From Corynebacterium wankanglinii (lineage in GTDB: Bacteria; Actinomycetota; Actinomycetes; Mycobacteriales; Mycobacteriaceae): DNA of 64,000 bases. The stretch is from contig CP061031.1 in NCBI GenBank assembly GCA_014490595.1, forward strand, positions 1,054,001 to 1,118,000. Direction: 5' to 3'. The notes beneath the pieces were generated by a model, which was not told the origin of the DNA, ran no database searches, and saw nothing but the letters and a program-made list of their open reading frames with translations. This document shows, in pieces, positions 40,520 through 49,782 of the stretch (the first letter of the stretch is position 1; each line of letters opens with the position of its first letter). Made by a program: the position numbers and the translations under genes.

Positions 40520-41629
40520 ATGGTCTACCTCGATCACGCAGCCACCACTCCCATGCGCCAAAGCGCCATCGACGCATGGGTCGAACACGCCGGTGCACTG
40601 AACGCCGGCAGCCAACACGCGGCGGGTCGCCGCGCCAACGCGGTGCTTGCCGATGCCCGCGAGCGCATCGCTTCGGCGCTGGGAGCCGATCCAGTCGAGG
40701 TTGTGTTTACTGGCTCGGGTACGGAGGCGAACAACATCGGTGTGCGCGGGTTGTGGGACGCCGCTGGAGGCGGTCGCGTCGTCTCCACCCCGATAGAGCA
40801 CCCGGCAGTGCTGGAGGTGGTCAAGTCTCTCGGCCAGACTAGTTGGCTGCCCGTGGGGCGCGACGGTGTCGTGGAGGACCTGAGCGCCCTGGATGCCCCG
40901 GCCGCGGTGGCGGCCGTGATGTGGGCGAACAACGAAACCGGCGCGATCCAGCCGGTGCGCGAGGCGGTGTTGCGCGCGGGTGCCGCCGGCACACCCGTGC
41001 ACGTCGACGCCGTGCAGGCGGTGGGGCACGTGCCGGTCGATTTTCACGCACTCGGGGCTGCAACGCTTGCGGCCAGCGCGCACAAGTTCGGCGGGCCGCG
41101 CGGCACGGGGATCCTCCTCGCCCGGCGCTCGCCCGCGCCCAAGCCGGTGATCCTGGGCGGCGGGCAGGAGCGCGGCATCCGCTCCGGCACGGTGGACGTG
41201 GCCAGCGCGGCGGCAACGGCGGCCGCGCTGGAGGAGGCCGTCGCCGAGATGGGGCAGGAGCAGGCGCGGATCCGGGGCCTGCGCGATGCGGTGATCGCGG
41301 GGGTGGAGGCGGCGGTGCCGGAGGTGATCGTCGTGAAGCCGGAGCCCCGCTTGCCCGGGCACGCGCACTTCATGTTTCCCGGCGCGAACGCGGATGCTCT
41401 GATCATGCTGCTGGACGTGCAGGGAATTGAGGTCTCGGCCGGGTCCGCGTGCGCAAGCGGTGTGGTGCGCTTAAGCCACGTGCTGGAGGCGATGGGGTAC
41501 TCCGAGCGCGAGGCGATGGGGGCGCTTCGCGTGACGGTGGGGCGGACCAATACGCGCGCGGACGTGGATGCGTTCCTCGCGGCGATCCCGGAAGTGGTGG
41601 TGCGGGCTCGGGCGGCGGGCGCGCTGTGA
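40520..41629 (+). CDS. iscS: Cysteine desulfurase
   Basis: A PLP enzyme that takes sulfur from cysteine for iron-sulfur clusters and tRNA thiolation. The 369-residue protein starts VYLDHAATTPM; the PLP lysine is K189 in SAHKFGGPRGTG, and the persulfide-forming cysteine is C311 in SAGSACASG. In the mycobacterial order I recall, iscS is next to mnmA, its thiolation partner. Here about 12.7 kb separates them. Assigning IscS rather than a NifS/SufS-like paralogue is moderate; the group-I loop length fits IscS. Confidence 0.9.
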   Translation: MVYLDHAATTPMRQSAIDAWVEHAGALNAGSQHAAGRRANAVLADARERIASALGADPVEVVFTGSGTEANNIGVRGLWDAAGGGRVVSTPIEHPAVLEVVKSLGQTSWLPVGRDGVVEDLSALDAPAAVAAVMWANNETGAIQPVREAVLRAGAAGTPVHVDAVQAVGHVPVDFHALGAATLAASAHKFGGPRGTGILLARRSPAPKPVILGGGQERGIRSGTVDVASAAATAAALEEAVAEMGQEQARIRGLRDAVIAGVEAAVPEVIVVKPEPRLPGHAHFMFPGANADALIMLLDVQGIEVSAGSACASGVVRLSHVLEAMGYSEREAMGALRVTVGRTNTRADVDAFLAAIPEVVVRARAAGAL

Positions 41630-41680
41630 GGCGCGTGTCGCGTGTGGTTTGTGTGACTTGAGTGCTTTAGTGTGTCTGCC

Positions 41681-42745
41681 ATGCAGATCTCCCGCCGCAT
41701 TCGTTCCGCTGCCGCCGCAGTGACCGCCATTGCCTTGGGGCTAAGCGCGGTCAACCCCCTGTCTGAGCCCGCCGACGCCCAGTCCTTCCCCGGCCTTGTG
41801 TCCGGTGTGGACGTGGCGGGCCACCAGCGCCCGGGCGGCGCCGCCATCGACTGGCGCTCCGTGCGCACTATTGGCGGGCAGGACTTCGCATTCGTCAAAG
41901 CCTCTGAGGGCGACGGCTGGAAAAACGACTTCTACGACGAGGACGCCAAGACCGCCGCAGACGCGGGTCTGAAGGTGGGCGCCTACCACTACGCCCGTCC
42001 GGCGGAGGATCCGATCGCGCAGGCGCGCTACTTCGCTTCCGTGGTCAACGCGGGCCCGGCGACCCAGCTTCCGCCGGTGCTCGACTTGGAGGTGGACGAA
42101 GGACTTGGCCCAGTGCAGCTGGCCGGGTGGACGCAGGCCTTCCTTTCCGAAGTGGAGGCACGTACCGGCAAGCGCCCGATGATCTACACCTACCGCTACT
42201 TCTGGTACGAACGGATGAACAACACCAACGCGTTCACCTCGTACCCGCTGTGGCTAGCGGCGTACCAGAACCAGCCGCCGGCCCCGGTGGGCGGCTGGGA
42301 CAAGATCAGCATCTGGCAGCGCAGCGAGTCCGGCCGCGTGGTGGGCATCAACACGCCCGTAGACATGAACATTTTCAACGGCAACGCCGGCCAGCTGGGC
42401 CAGTTCGCGGCCGGCGACCTGCGCGCCGGCGGCGGAGTGCTCGAGGCGTTCCAGGCCCCGGACTCGGGCGAGTTGAAGGTGCTCGAGCAGGACAATACGG
42501 CGCTGATTGTGGCCATCCTCGCGCTCGCCGCGGGCGGCATGGGTGCGCAGCAGCTTATCGACGCCGCCCGTCTCGCCGGGTTCGACCCGACTGATGCGGA
42601 CAACATCTCGGGCCTGGTCCGCGCGCTAGCAGGCCAAGGCGAGCTGCCCGTTGAGGACCTGCGCAAGATGATGATCGGCAACTATCAAATCGGTGACCTG
42701 CTCATCCTGCTCGACAACGCCGCGAAGGAAGCGAACAAGGGGTAG
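41681..42745 (+). CDS. Secreted GH25 lysozyme-type muramidase
   Basis: A 354-residue exported protein. Residues 1-35 are a signal peptide (RRIRSAAAAVTAIALGLSAV, ending PADAQS). The GH25 core (~40-230) shows SGVDVAGHQ, FAFVKASEGD, GAYHYARP, PPVLDLEVDEG and DMNIFNG, with catalytic Asp/Glu residues in DVAGHQ and DLEVDE. It should cleave peptidoglycan between MurNAc and GlcNAc. The C-terminal ~110 residues are a separate helical part of unknown role (GAQQLIDAARLAGFDP...). In Corynebacterium such an enzyme may remodel the cell wall or act on rivals. Confidence 0.88.
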   Translation: MQISRRIRSAAAAVTAIALGLSAVNPLSEPADAQSFPGLVSGVDVAGHQRPGGAAIDWRSVRTIGGQDFAFVKASEGDGWKNDFYDEDAKTAADAGLKVGAYHYARPAEDPIAQARYFASVVNAGPATQLPPVLDLEVDEGLGPVQLAGWTQAFLSEVEARTGKRPMIYTYRYFWYERMNNTNAFTSYPLWLAAYQNQPPAPVGGWDKISIWQRSESGRVVGINTPVDMNIFNGNAGQLGQFAAGDLRAGGGVLEAFQAPDSGELKVLEQDNTALIVAILALAAGGMGAQQLIDAARLAGFDPTDADNISGLVRALAGQGELPVEDLRKMMIGNYQIGDLLILLDNAAKEANKG

Positions 42746-42826
42746 CGTCCAGCGCCGCCGGGAGCTGGAAAGTCTCTGAGAGGCGGGGCATAACACGCCG
42801 AAGAGGGTGGGGCGCACGTTAGGGGA

Positions 42827-42842
42827 GGAGTAAACCTACTCC
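42827..42842. other. Short hairpin before the esterase start
   Basis: GGAGTA-AACC-TACTCC is a perfect 6-bp stem with a 4-base loop just before the start of the esterase gene (GTG 42845 or ATG 42851). It contains part of the GGGGAGGAG stretch that would serve as ribosome site, so it could control initiation. Confidence 0.35.
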
Positions 42843-42850
42843 CTGTGCAA

Positions 42851-44114
42851 ATGATCTGGTCGTTGCCCGTGGTGGGTGGGCCCGCTGCAATCGCCATCGC
42901 AGTGGCCCTCGCCGCCTGTACCGCGGCGGCGGTGTTTCTGCTCGGGGAATACGCTGTGGGGCCCGGCGTATTCTTGTGGCCGTCGCCTTAGCGGCGGTGG
43001 CTGTGGCGGCTGCGGTGTTCGCCAGACAGTGTGGCCGAAGCCGTTCCCGGACGTGGTGCCGTGGTTCGTCTACGCAGGCACAGGTGTCGCGGTGTTCGTG
43101 GCGCTGTGCGCCGTACTTGCGTGGCTGCCGCTTCGCGTGCTGGGTCCGCGCCGGCCGTGGTGGGCCAACTTGGCCCTCACCCTGATCGTGGCGCCGGCCG
43201 TGCTGCTCGGATACCTCTGCGTCAACCTGGAATACCAGCAGTATCCGACGGTGGGATCGTTCAAACGCACACCGGTTGCAGTGACGATGACACTTGAGCA
43301 GTTCCAGCAGAGCGATCAGGCGCCCACGTTGGACGGGCGTGAAGTTGGCGCGCTGGTGACGGTCCCGGCGCCACCGATGCGCGACGCCATCGCTTACGTC
43401 CCGCCCGCCTACTGGCACGGCGCCACATTGCCGGTGATGGTGCTGCTGGGCGGCAGTCCGGGCTACCCCATGGGGTGGTTCACCGACGGGCAGGCGGACG
43501 AGACCGCAGACGCCTACCAAGTTGAGCACGGCGGGGTCTCGCCCATCGTCGTCGGCGTGGACGGCACAGGCTCCACCACCGGCAACCCGGCATGCGTGGA
43601 CGGACCGCAGCTGCAGATGCAGACCTACCTGGCTGAAGACATTCCGGCGCTGCTCAAGGACACATTTCGGGTGAACCCGGACCAGCATTCCTGGACGATC
43701 GGAGGGTTGAGCTACGGCGGCACCTGCTCGCTGCAGGTGGTGGCCAACGCGCCGGACGCCTACGGAACCTTCCTCGATTTCTCTGGAGAGCCCGAGCCTT
43801 CCGTTGGCAACCACGACAAAACCGTCAACGAGCTGTTCGGCGGAGACGAAGAAGCGTTTCGCGCCGTCAACCCGGCGTCGGTGTTGACCAGGGCGGTAGG
43901 CACTGGTAGGTACGCGGACATTGCGGGGCGGTTCGTTTCCGGCGAGCGCGACCCCATGGCGACGAAGGCGCTGCCGCACCTGAACTTCCTGGCGAGGCAG
44001 GCGGGTATGAGCACGGAGTACTCCACGCTGCCCGGCGCGCATAGCTACCAGGTGTGGCGTGCGGCGCTGCGCGACAACTTCGCTTTCGCGGCGAAACGTG
44101 GAGGGCTGCAGTGA
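42851..44114 (+). CDS. Membrane-anchored esterase, candidate aminoacyl-PG hydrolase, two frameshifts as sequenced
   Basis: An alpha/beta hydrolase of about 420 residues with several N-terminal membrane segments. The soluble domain has the nucleophile in GGLSYGGTC (GxSxG), a likely Asp in SGERDPMAT and His in LPGAHSYQVW, in the arrangement of the esterase/antigen-85-fold family. The N-terminal third needs frame changes near 42960-42966 and 43027-43030; each frame yields a hydrophobic segment there, so the coding sequence was probably continuous. It overlaps the MprF-like gene by four bases (GTGA), so the two are coupled. A corynebacterial hydrolase that removes alanine from alanyl-phosphatidylglycerol is encoded beside its synthase, and I infer the same role here. 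Confidence 0.75.
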
Positions 44115-46540
44115 AACGGTTCCCGGTAACCATCGCGCTGACCATCACCATGTGGGCCGGGTACGCGGTGTGTGCGTTGGCGGGATTGCACCCGCGTGAG
44201 GCGCTCGGCTACAACCTGCCTGCGGACGCGCACATGTGGCACTTCATCACGGCCGGGCTCACCGCCGCGCATCCGTGGACTCTCGTGGTGTTTACCGTGG
44301 GCGCGGCGATGTTTGCCCTGCCCGCCGAGCACGTGCTCGGCTCCCGCCGGTTCGCCGTCGCGGCCGCCGCAGCGCAGGGCGTGGTGATGCCGGCGGCGTG
44401 CATTCTCGGCGCGGCGGTGGAGCGTGCTGGATTTAACCTGTGGGGCCCGGATTTGGTCAACGAGGTGTATCTTTCCCCGGCCGCCTGGGTGTTTGGCCCT
44501 GCGTCGTTTGCCACCGCGATGATGAACGTGCTGTGGCGCCGCCGCCTGCGCCTGCTCATGGTTGCCCTGTCCGCCACGCTCGTGCTCTACGCCGGCACGT
44601 TATCGGCTGTCGCCGCGTTGACTGCTGTGCTGGTGGGGTGGTTCGCCGGTGTCCTCGCCGTCGGGTTTACCCGTCCCAACCGCAGGGTCTCGCTGCGTGA
44701 ATCACGTGTGCTTGTTGCCGCGCTGTTTACCTCGGTCTGCGTCGGCCCCGTTGTGACCGCATTGAACCCGGGGGCGCAGGGCCCGTTTGCCGGGGTGAGC
44801 GCGTTGATGTGGGAGCCGGCGGTGGCTGCCAGGGAAGTTGCGCAAGCGTGCGTCGATCCGGCGAGTACTGCGTGCCGCCAGGCGGTTGCCGTCAACCAGC
44901 AGCACGGCGTGGGACCGTTGCTGTTGAACTTGGTGCCGCTTGCGCTCGCGCTGGTGTTGGCGTTCGGGCTCGTTCGGGGCCGGAGGTTGGCCTGGGGCGC
45001 TGCGGTGGTGTTCTCGGCCGCGTCCATCGCGGTCATCGCCTGGCAGGCGCTTTTCGACGCCCCTTCGGTCAGCCCCAACCTCGCCATCAACACCGCATTG
45101 ATCGTGCTGCCCTGGACGGTTGCGTTGGTGGTGCTCGGCTGGAACCGCCGTCGGTTCACCGTGGCGTCCTCCTGGCGCCCGGGCCTCCGCCCGCTCATCG
45201 CCGCCTTTGTGGCAACTGCCGCGGCGTGGATTGGCGGGGCGTTTGTACTGCGCGACGGGTTCATGGCCGAGCCGACTGTCGCGGCGGTCTTGGCCGAGCT
45301 TGTGTACCGGTACGCGCCGCCTGCCGTGTCCGTCCAGCTTACGCACCATGTGTTTCCGCAGTCGGCCGCTGCATGGGCGTTGTACGAGTGGGTCGGGATC
45401 GTGTTTTGGGCTGTCGCCCTGTGGGCGGCGGTCCGGGTCCTTACTTCCGCCCCGTCTGCGGCGCACGAGCGCGACCGTGAGCGTGCCCGGCGGATTTTTC
45501 ACTCCGGCACCGGCGACCACCTCGCGGCGATGGGACTGTGGGACGCCAACTCCTACTTTTTCACTGAAGTGCCAGGCGGTGAAGGGTACGTGGCCTACCG
45601 CGTTGCGCAGGGTGTCGCGGTGACCGTGGGCGGGCCGGTGTACGCCGGGCCCGTGTCGTGTGATGCTGTCGCGGAGGCGTTTGAGCAGTTCGCCGCGACG
45701 CAGGGCTGGCGCGTTGCGTGGTACTCGGTGGACGATTCATTCCAGCGCCCGGGTTTCAAGCGCATCCACGTCGCCGAGGAGTCTGTGCTGTCTGCGCAGA
45801 ATGTGGAGTTTAGGGGCAAAAAATTCCAGAACATCCGCACCGCGCGCAACCGCGCCGAGAAGGAAGGCGTGCAGGCGGTGTGGACGAGCTGGGCCGAGGC
45901 CGACCTTGACGTCCGCGAGAAGATCGCGGCGCTTTCAGAGGACTGGGTGGCGGATAAAGCCTTACCCGAGATGGGATTCACGTTAGGCACCGTCGAGGAG
46001 CTGCGTGATCCCGACACCAAGCTCCTGCTCGCCGTGGGCGAGGACGGCCGCCTGCATGGGGTGACCAGCTGGCTGCCGGTCTACGAGGACGGCACGCTCG
46101 TCGGCTACACGCTCGATTTCATGCGCCGGGATGCAGACGGGTTCCGCCCTGTCATCGAGTTTCTCCTGGCTGAGGCGGCGGTGATCGCCAGTGAGCAGGG
46201 CCTTTCCTGGGTGTCGTTGTCGGGTGCACCCTTGGCGCGCAGCGATGAAGCGACCGACTTTCTGGAGATCCTGCTGGACAAAGCCGGGGCGACGATCGAG
46301 CCGCTCTACGGTTTCCGCTCGCTGGCTGCCAGCAAGTACAAGTTTCACCCTGAGCACCGCGGCTGGTACCTGGCCTACGACGACGAGCTGGCACTTCCCG
46401 CCATCGGCCTGGCGGTGGTGCACTGCTACCTGCCGGACATGAAAGCCGCTGACGCCGCGGCCGTTGTCAGGGAGTTCCTGGGCCGTCGAAACGCGCCGAC
46501 GCCTGAGCAGCCAGTTTCCGGCACCACACCTCGTCCTTAA
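44111..46540 (+). CDS. mprF: MprF/LPG-synthase-like aminoacyl-phosphatidylglycerol synthase
   Basis: A two-part protein of 809 residues: an N-terminal membrane region with about ten or more helices (to ~residue 470), and a C-terminal soluble DUF2156/LPG-synthase domain with GNAT-like folds (from ~485: HSGTGDHLAAMGLWDANSYFF, ...FRGKKFQNIRTARNRAEKEG, ...LDFMRRDADGF, ...YGFRSLAASKYKFHPEH). These motifs are those of enzymes moving lysine or alanine from tRNA to phosphatidylglycerol, lowering envelope negative charge and giving resistance to cationic peptides. The substrate amino acid is unknown. The GTG start overlaps the upstream esterase stop. Confidence 0.85.
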   Translation: MKRFPVTIALTITMWAGYAVCALAGLHPREALGYNLPADAHMWHFITAGLTAAHPWTLVVFTVGAAMFALPAEHVLGSRRFAVAAAAAQGVVMPAACILGAAVERAGFNLWGPDLVNEVYLSPAAWVFGPASFATAMMNVLWRRRLRLLMVALSATLVLYAGTLSAVAALTAVLVGWFAGVLAVGFTRPNRRVSLRESRVLVAALFTSVCVGPVVTALNPGAQGPFAGVSALMWEPAVAAREVAQACVDPASTACRQAVAVNQQHGVGPLLLNLVPLALALVLAFGLVRGRRLAWGAAVVFSAASIAVIAWQALFDAPSVSPNLAINTALIVLPWTVALVVLGWNRRRFTVASSWRPGLRPLIAAFVATAAAWIGGAFVLRDGFMAEPTVAAVLAELVYRYAPPAVSVQLTHHVFPQSAAAWALYEWVGIVFWAVALWAAVRVLTSAPSAAHERDRERARRIFHSGTGDHLAAMGLWDANSYFFTEVPGGEGYVAYRVAQGVAVTVGGPVYAGPVSCDAVAEAFEQFAATQGWRVAWYSVDDSFQRPGFKRIHVAEESVLSAQNVEFRGKKFQNIRTARNRAEKEGVQAVWTSWAEADLDVREKIAALSEDWVADKALPEMGFTLGTVEELRDPDTKLLLAVGEDGRLHGVTSWLPVYEDGTLVGYTLDFMRRDADGFRPVIEFLLAEAAVIASEQGLSWVSLSGAPLARSDEATDFLEILLDKAGATIEPLYGFRSLAASKYKFHPEHRGWYLAYDDELALPAIGLAVVHCYLPDMKAADAAAVVREFLGRRNAPTPEQPVSGTTPRP

Positions 46541-47275
46541 ACTGCGCCGGCACCGCACCCATGAGTAGGTTGCGGGTGAGCACGTCGCTCGCCTCAAGCG
46601 GAGTTCCAGCGCCGATGAGTACGATGTTGCCGTATCGCCGGCCTTTGAGCATCGGCGGGTCCGCGATGGCTGCGACGTGCGGAAACACCTTGCACATGCC
46701 GGCAAGCTCGTCTTTCGCCTCCTTCAGGTCCGCGTGCGAGCCGCAGTTGGCCACGTAGAGGCCGCCTTCGCTTAGCGACGTCCACGCAGCCGCATAAAAC
46801 TCCACCGTGGTCAGGCTCCGCGGCGTGGTGGCCGAAGAAAACACGTCCCGGATGATCACGTCGCGGGTCCCGGCTTGAACCCATCGGTGACCTCCCGGGC
46901 GTCGCCGACGCGGATCTTGACGGTGGGGGACCTTGGGACGTCGAAAAGCTCGCGTGCAAGCACGGCAAGCTCCGAATCGATCTCCACGACCGTGCTGCGC
47001 GAGCCTGGCCACGCCGCGGCGAAGTAGCGCGCCAGCGTGCATGCGCCGCCGCCGAGGTGAGTCACGCGCGACTTCGGCTTCGCCTCGTCCGGGTAGGAAG
47101 CATCGAGGAAGTCCGCAATCCACCGCATGTACTCGAAGTCGAGACGGGTGGGCTCGCCGGGAACGATGTGGGAGCTGGGCACACCGTTGATCAAGAGAAC
47201 CATGGAGCCGTCCGGCTCGTGGAGGATCTCGGCGACACCAGTGTCGATCTCGTAAAACTCGCTTTTTGCGGCCAT
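46467..47275 (-). CDS. Spermidine-synthase-like/methyltransferase-fold protein, one frameshift as sequenced
   Basis: About 269 residues with a PABS-like Rossmann core: THLGGGACTLARYFAAAWPG (nucleotide loop), STVVEIDSELAVLAREL (acidic strand end), then ...RVGDAREVTDGFKPG and RDVIIRDVFSSA in the other frame. The frame breaks near 46867. Short and lacking obvious polyamine-site residues, it belongs to the 'spermidine synthase-like' group (fused or stand-alone) of uncertain function. Its 3' end overlaps the mprF end by 74 bases in convergent orientation. Confidence 0.75.
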
Positions 47276-47289
47276 GGCAGGTGAGAGTA

Positions 47290-48039
47290 CTAGAGGCGCG
47301 CGTCGGTCCCTCGCAGGTAGGCCACAGAGGCGGCCCACGCGGCTGTCGTGAGCGCGGCCGAGGCGAGGATCACGCTCAGGACAGTCCCGAAGTCGAGTGC
47401 GCCGGCATTGGCGACGGCCGTGCTGCCCAGCCACAGCGTTTCCGACAGCAGCGCCGGCGCCGAGACGAACCGCACGCCGGGCATGCCGGATGCGAGCGCG
47501 CCGAAGGAGATGAGACTGGCCATCACGGCAATGCCGATGGGGGCCGCGAAGCTGCGGATGACCATGGAGAGAAGCGACTGCCAGGCCGCCACCGCCACTA
47601 TCGGTGCCAGGGACAGCGCAGCGGCGGCGAGGAGGTGGACGGGTAACGCGCCCGGTACGCCCAGGGCGAAACCGGCAACGAGCGCGAGGATCACCAGCAC
47701 CGCGTGCATCGTCGCGGCCGCGATGCTGATCGCCGCAATCTTTGCGGCCACCAGGCTGCCGGTGCCGCGGGTGGAGGTGAGCATGGTCAACCAGTTGTGT
47801 CCCCGGTGCTCCACGCGCCAGGCGTAGGCGGCCAGCACCGCGATGCCGGCGGTGCAGAACAGAATGCCGTAGAAGAGCATGATCTGGGAGAAGTAGCTGT
47901 CCCAGCCCACGGACAGTGTCTCGGCATTGGCGGAGTAGTTGCCGGCGCCGATGCCGACGGCGATAAGCGGCACGAGGACCACCACCGCCCACATGTGGGA
48001 GCGCTTGAACTTCAGCAGGTCGTTTGTGATCAGGTGCAT
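47290..48039 (-). CDS. ABC transporter permease (lantibiotic-immunity type)
   Basis: A 249-residue membrane protein with six predicted helices and a short basic N-terminus (MHLITNDLLKFKRSHMWAVV), the form typical of small immunity ABC permeases (EpiE/SpaE/MutE group) with a large first extracellular segment (NYSANAETLSVGWDSYFSQ). It is the last of five minus-strand genes: kinase, regulator, ATPase, two permeases, separated by three bases from the previous permease. The transported substrate is likely a cell-envelope-active compound, by context only. Confidence 0.8.
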   Translation of the reverse strand: MHLITNDLLKFKRSHMWAVVVLVPLIAVGIGAGNYSANAETLSVGWDSYFSQIMLFYGILFCTAGIAVLAAYAWRVEHRGHNWLTMLTSTRGTGSLVAAKIAAISIAAATMHAVLVILALVAGFALGVPGALPVHLLAAAALSLAPIVAVAAWQSLLSMVIRSFAAPIGIAVMASLISFGALASGMPGVRFVSAPALLSETLWLGSTAVANAGALDFGTVLSVILASAALTTAAWAASVAYLRGTDARL

Positions 48040-48042
48040 GGT

Positions 48043-48788
48043 TTAGATTTCCTTCCGGTTCAGGGCCCTCGAACCTGCGATGAACACTGCGGCGGCGAGG
48101 ACAAGGTATGCGGCCCACAGCCACCAGCCGGGCTGGGTTGGAGCGACGCCCGACTCGGTGAATCCGAACGGCAGCAGCACGGCGTAGTAGCCGAAGGGGT
48201 TCAGCGCTGCGAGCCAGGCGGGGGACAGCAGCGCGGCGACGCCCAAGAACCCGCCGACGATGCCGACGCCCAACACGACGATCTGTGAATCGACCACCGC
48301 CGCGAGCAGCAGCATCACGGCCAACAGGGCGATGCTGGTGCCCAAGGCCCCGAGCCCGAAGCGCAGCCATGTGGAAACCATTGCCCCGCTAGGCGCGGGC
48401 GCGCCCAAAGCGACGGGCAGGGCGAGGGCTGCGGCGAATTCGAGCGCGGTGAACAAGACCACGATCAGGCTGGCCACGGCGAACTTCCGGGAAAGCAGCG
48501 TCCCGGCCTCGTGCCGGCAATGGCGTTGAGCCGCCACCCGCCGCTTGCGTGTTCCGCGTCGACAATGCGGCTGGCCACCAGCGCCAGCAGCAGGGGAGTA
48601 AGAAACGCCAGGGCCATGCCCAGCCCGACGAGGTGGCTGGCCCACTGGGTGTGCGGGTCGGCCTGGAAATCTGCGATGGGATCGCCCGCGAACAGGTTCA
48701 TGTTGGAAAACAGCACGTTGCCCGCGCACATGAGCAGGCACAGCCAGACGATCTTGGTGCGCTTGAGCTTGGCAAACTCGACCATCAT
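48043..48788 (-). CDS. ABC transporter permease (partner), one frameshift as sequenced
   Basis: About 247 residues, six predicted helices. Start ATG 48788 overlaps the ATPase stop (ATGA) and gives MMVEFAKLKRTKIVW, matching the basic start of its partner. The frame changes near 48510, between WRLNAIAGTE and AGTLLSRKFAVA; one missing G restores it. The two permeases are alike in length and start motif and presumably form a heterodimeric channel with the ATPase. Confidence 0.8.
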
Positions 48789-49699
48789 GCGCCCATCGCC
48801 TCCTTGCCCGTCAGGCCGATGAAGACGTCTTCCAGGGTGCGCCGCTTGCGCACCACCTGGTGCAGCGGCACGCCGTGGGAGACGAGATGGGCGCAAGTCT
48901 CGGCGACCTGGGCGTCGCTAAGCCCGGAAAGCTCCAGGCCGCCCTCGACGAAGGTGGGGTGAAGCGCCCGCAGCACCTCGGCGGCCGCATCCGGGTGAGG
49001 GGTTTGGATGAACACGTCCGGCAGCTGCGCGCTGTAGAGCTCGTCCTGCGGGCCCTGAAACACCAGCTCGCCGTGGTTGATGATGGTCAGATCCGAAGCC
49101 ATCTTCTCAATCTCGGACAACAGGTGGCTGGACACCAGCACGGTGCGGCCGTGGTCGCGGGCGAGGCTGATGATCAGCTCGCGGATCTCCTCGATGCCGG
49201 CAGGGTCGAGGCCGTTGGTGGGCTCGTCCAGGATCAGAAGCTGCGGGTCACGTGCCAGCGCCATCGCGATGCCGAGACGCTGCTTCATGCCCAGCGAGTA
49301 GTTCTTCACCAGCTTATCCATGTGGTTTTCAAGGCGCACAAGCCGTACCGCGCGGCGCGCCCGTTCTTTGTCGGCGCCGAGCAGGCGGGTGACGATGCGC
49401 ATGTTCTCCCCGCCGGTCAGGTGCGGGTAGGCGGCCGGCGCCTCAATGAGCGAACCGACGCCGGAGAGCACCTTCGCCCGGTTGGCGCGGGTGATCGGCT
49501 GGCCCAGCATCGTGATCTCGCCGCCGGTCGGCGCGATCAGCCCGAGCAGCATCTTCATGGTGGTGGACTTGCCGGAGCCGTTCGGCCCGAGTAACCCGTG
49601 CACCACGCCCGGCTGGACTTCGAGGTTGAGGTCGTGGACAACGTCTGTGTTTCCGTAGGTCTTGGTCAGACCCCGGGTGTAAATGATTGGTGTTTCCAT
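48785..49699 (-). CDS. ABC transporter ATP-binding protein (lantibiotic/bacitracin-type export)
   Basis: A 304-residue ABC ATPase. Start METPIIYTRGL at 49699 was chosen over an upstream in-frame Met for its family-like N-terminus. Walker A GPNGSGKSTTM near residue 39, signature YSLGMKQRL near 133 (SxGMKQR form), Walker B LLILDEPTNGLDP near 155, and the SSHLLSEIEKM switch. A ~75-residue C-terminal part follows. It belongs to the CcmA/BcrA type that partners small 6-helix permeases for resistance to peptide antibiotics. The gene is 83 bases after the response regulator. Confidence 0.88.
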   Translation of the reverse strand: METPIIYTRGLTKTYGNTDVVHDLNLEVQPGVVHGLLGPNGSGKSTTMKMLLGLIAPTGGEITMLGQPITRANRAKVLSGVGSLIEAPAAYPHLTGGENMRIVTRLLGADKERARRAVRLVRLENHMDKLVKNYSLGMKQRLGIAMALARDPQLLILDEPTNGLDPAGIEEIRELIISLARDHGRTVLVSSHLLSEIEKMASDLTIINHGELVFQGPQDELYSAQLPDVFIQTPHPDAAAEVLRALHPTFVEGGLELSGLSDAQVAETCAHLVSHGVPLHQVVRKRRTLEDVFIGLTGKEAMGA

Positions 49700-49782
49700 G
49701 CGTTCAAGGTTCGCGCATAGCACGGGTCTTCCGCGTCGGCGCGGGGCACGATTTTGGGCGTGATACCCAGGTATGACGCGGC

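Noticed and set aside
41044-41898. Antisense frame over iscS and the lysozyme gene
   Set aside because: Shadow of sense coding; low-complexity and without motifs.
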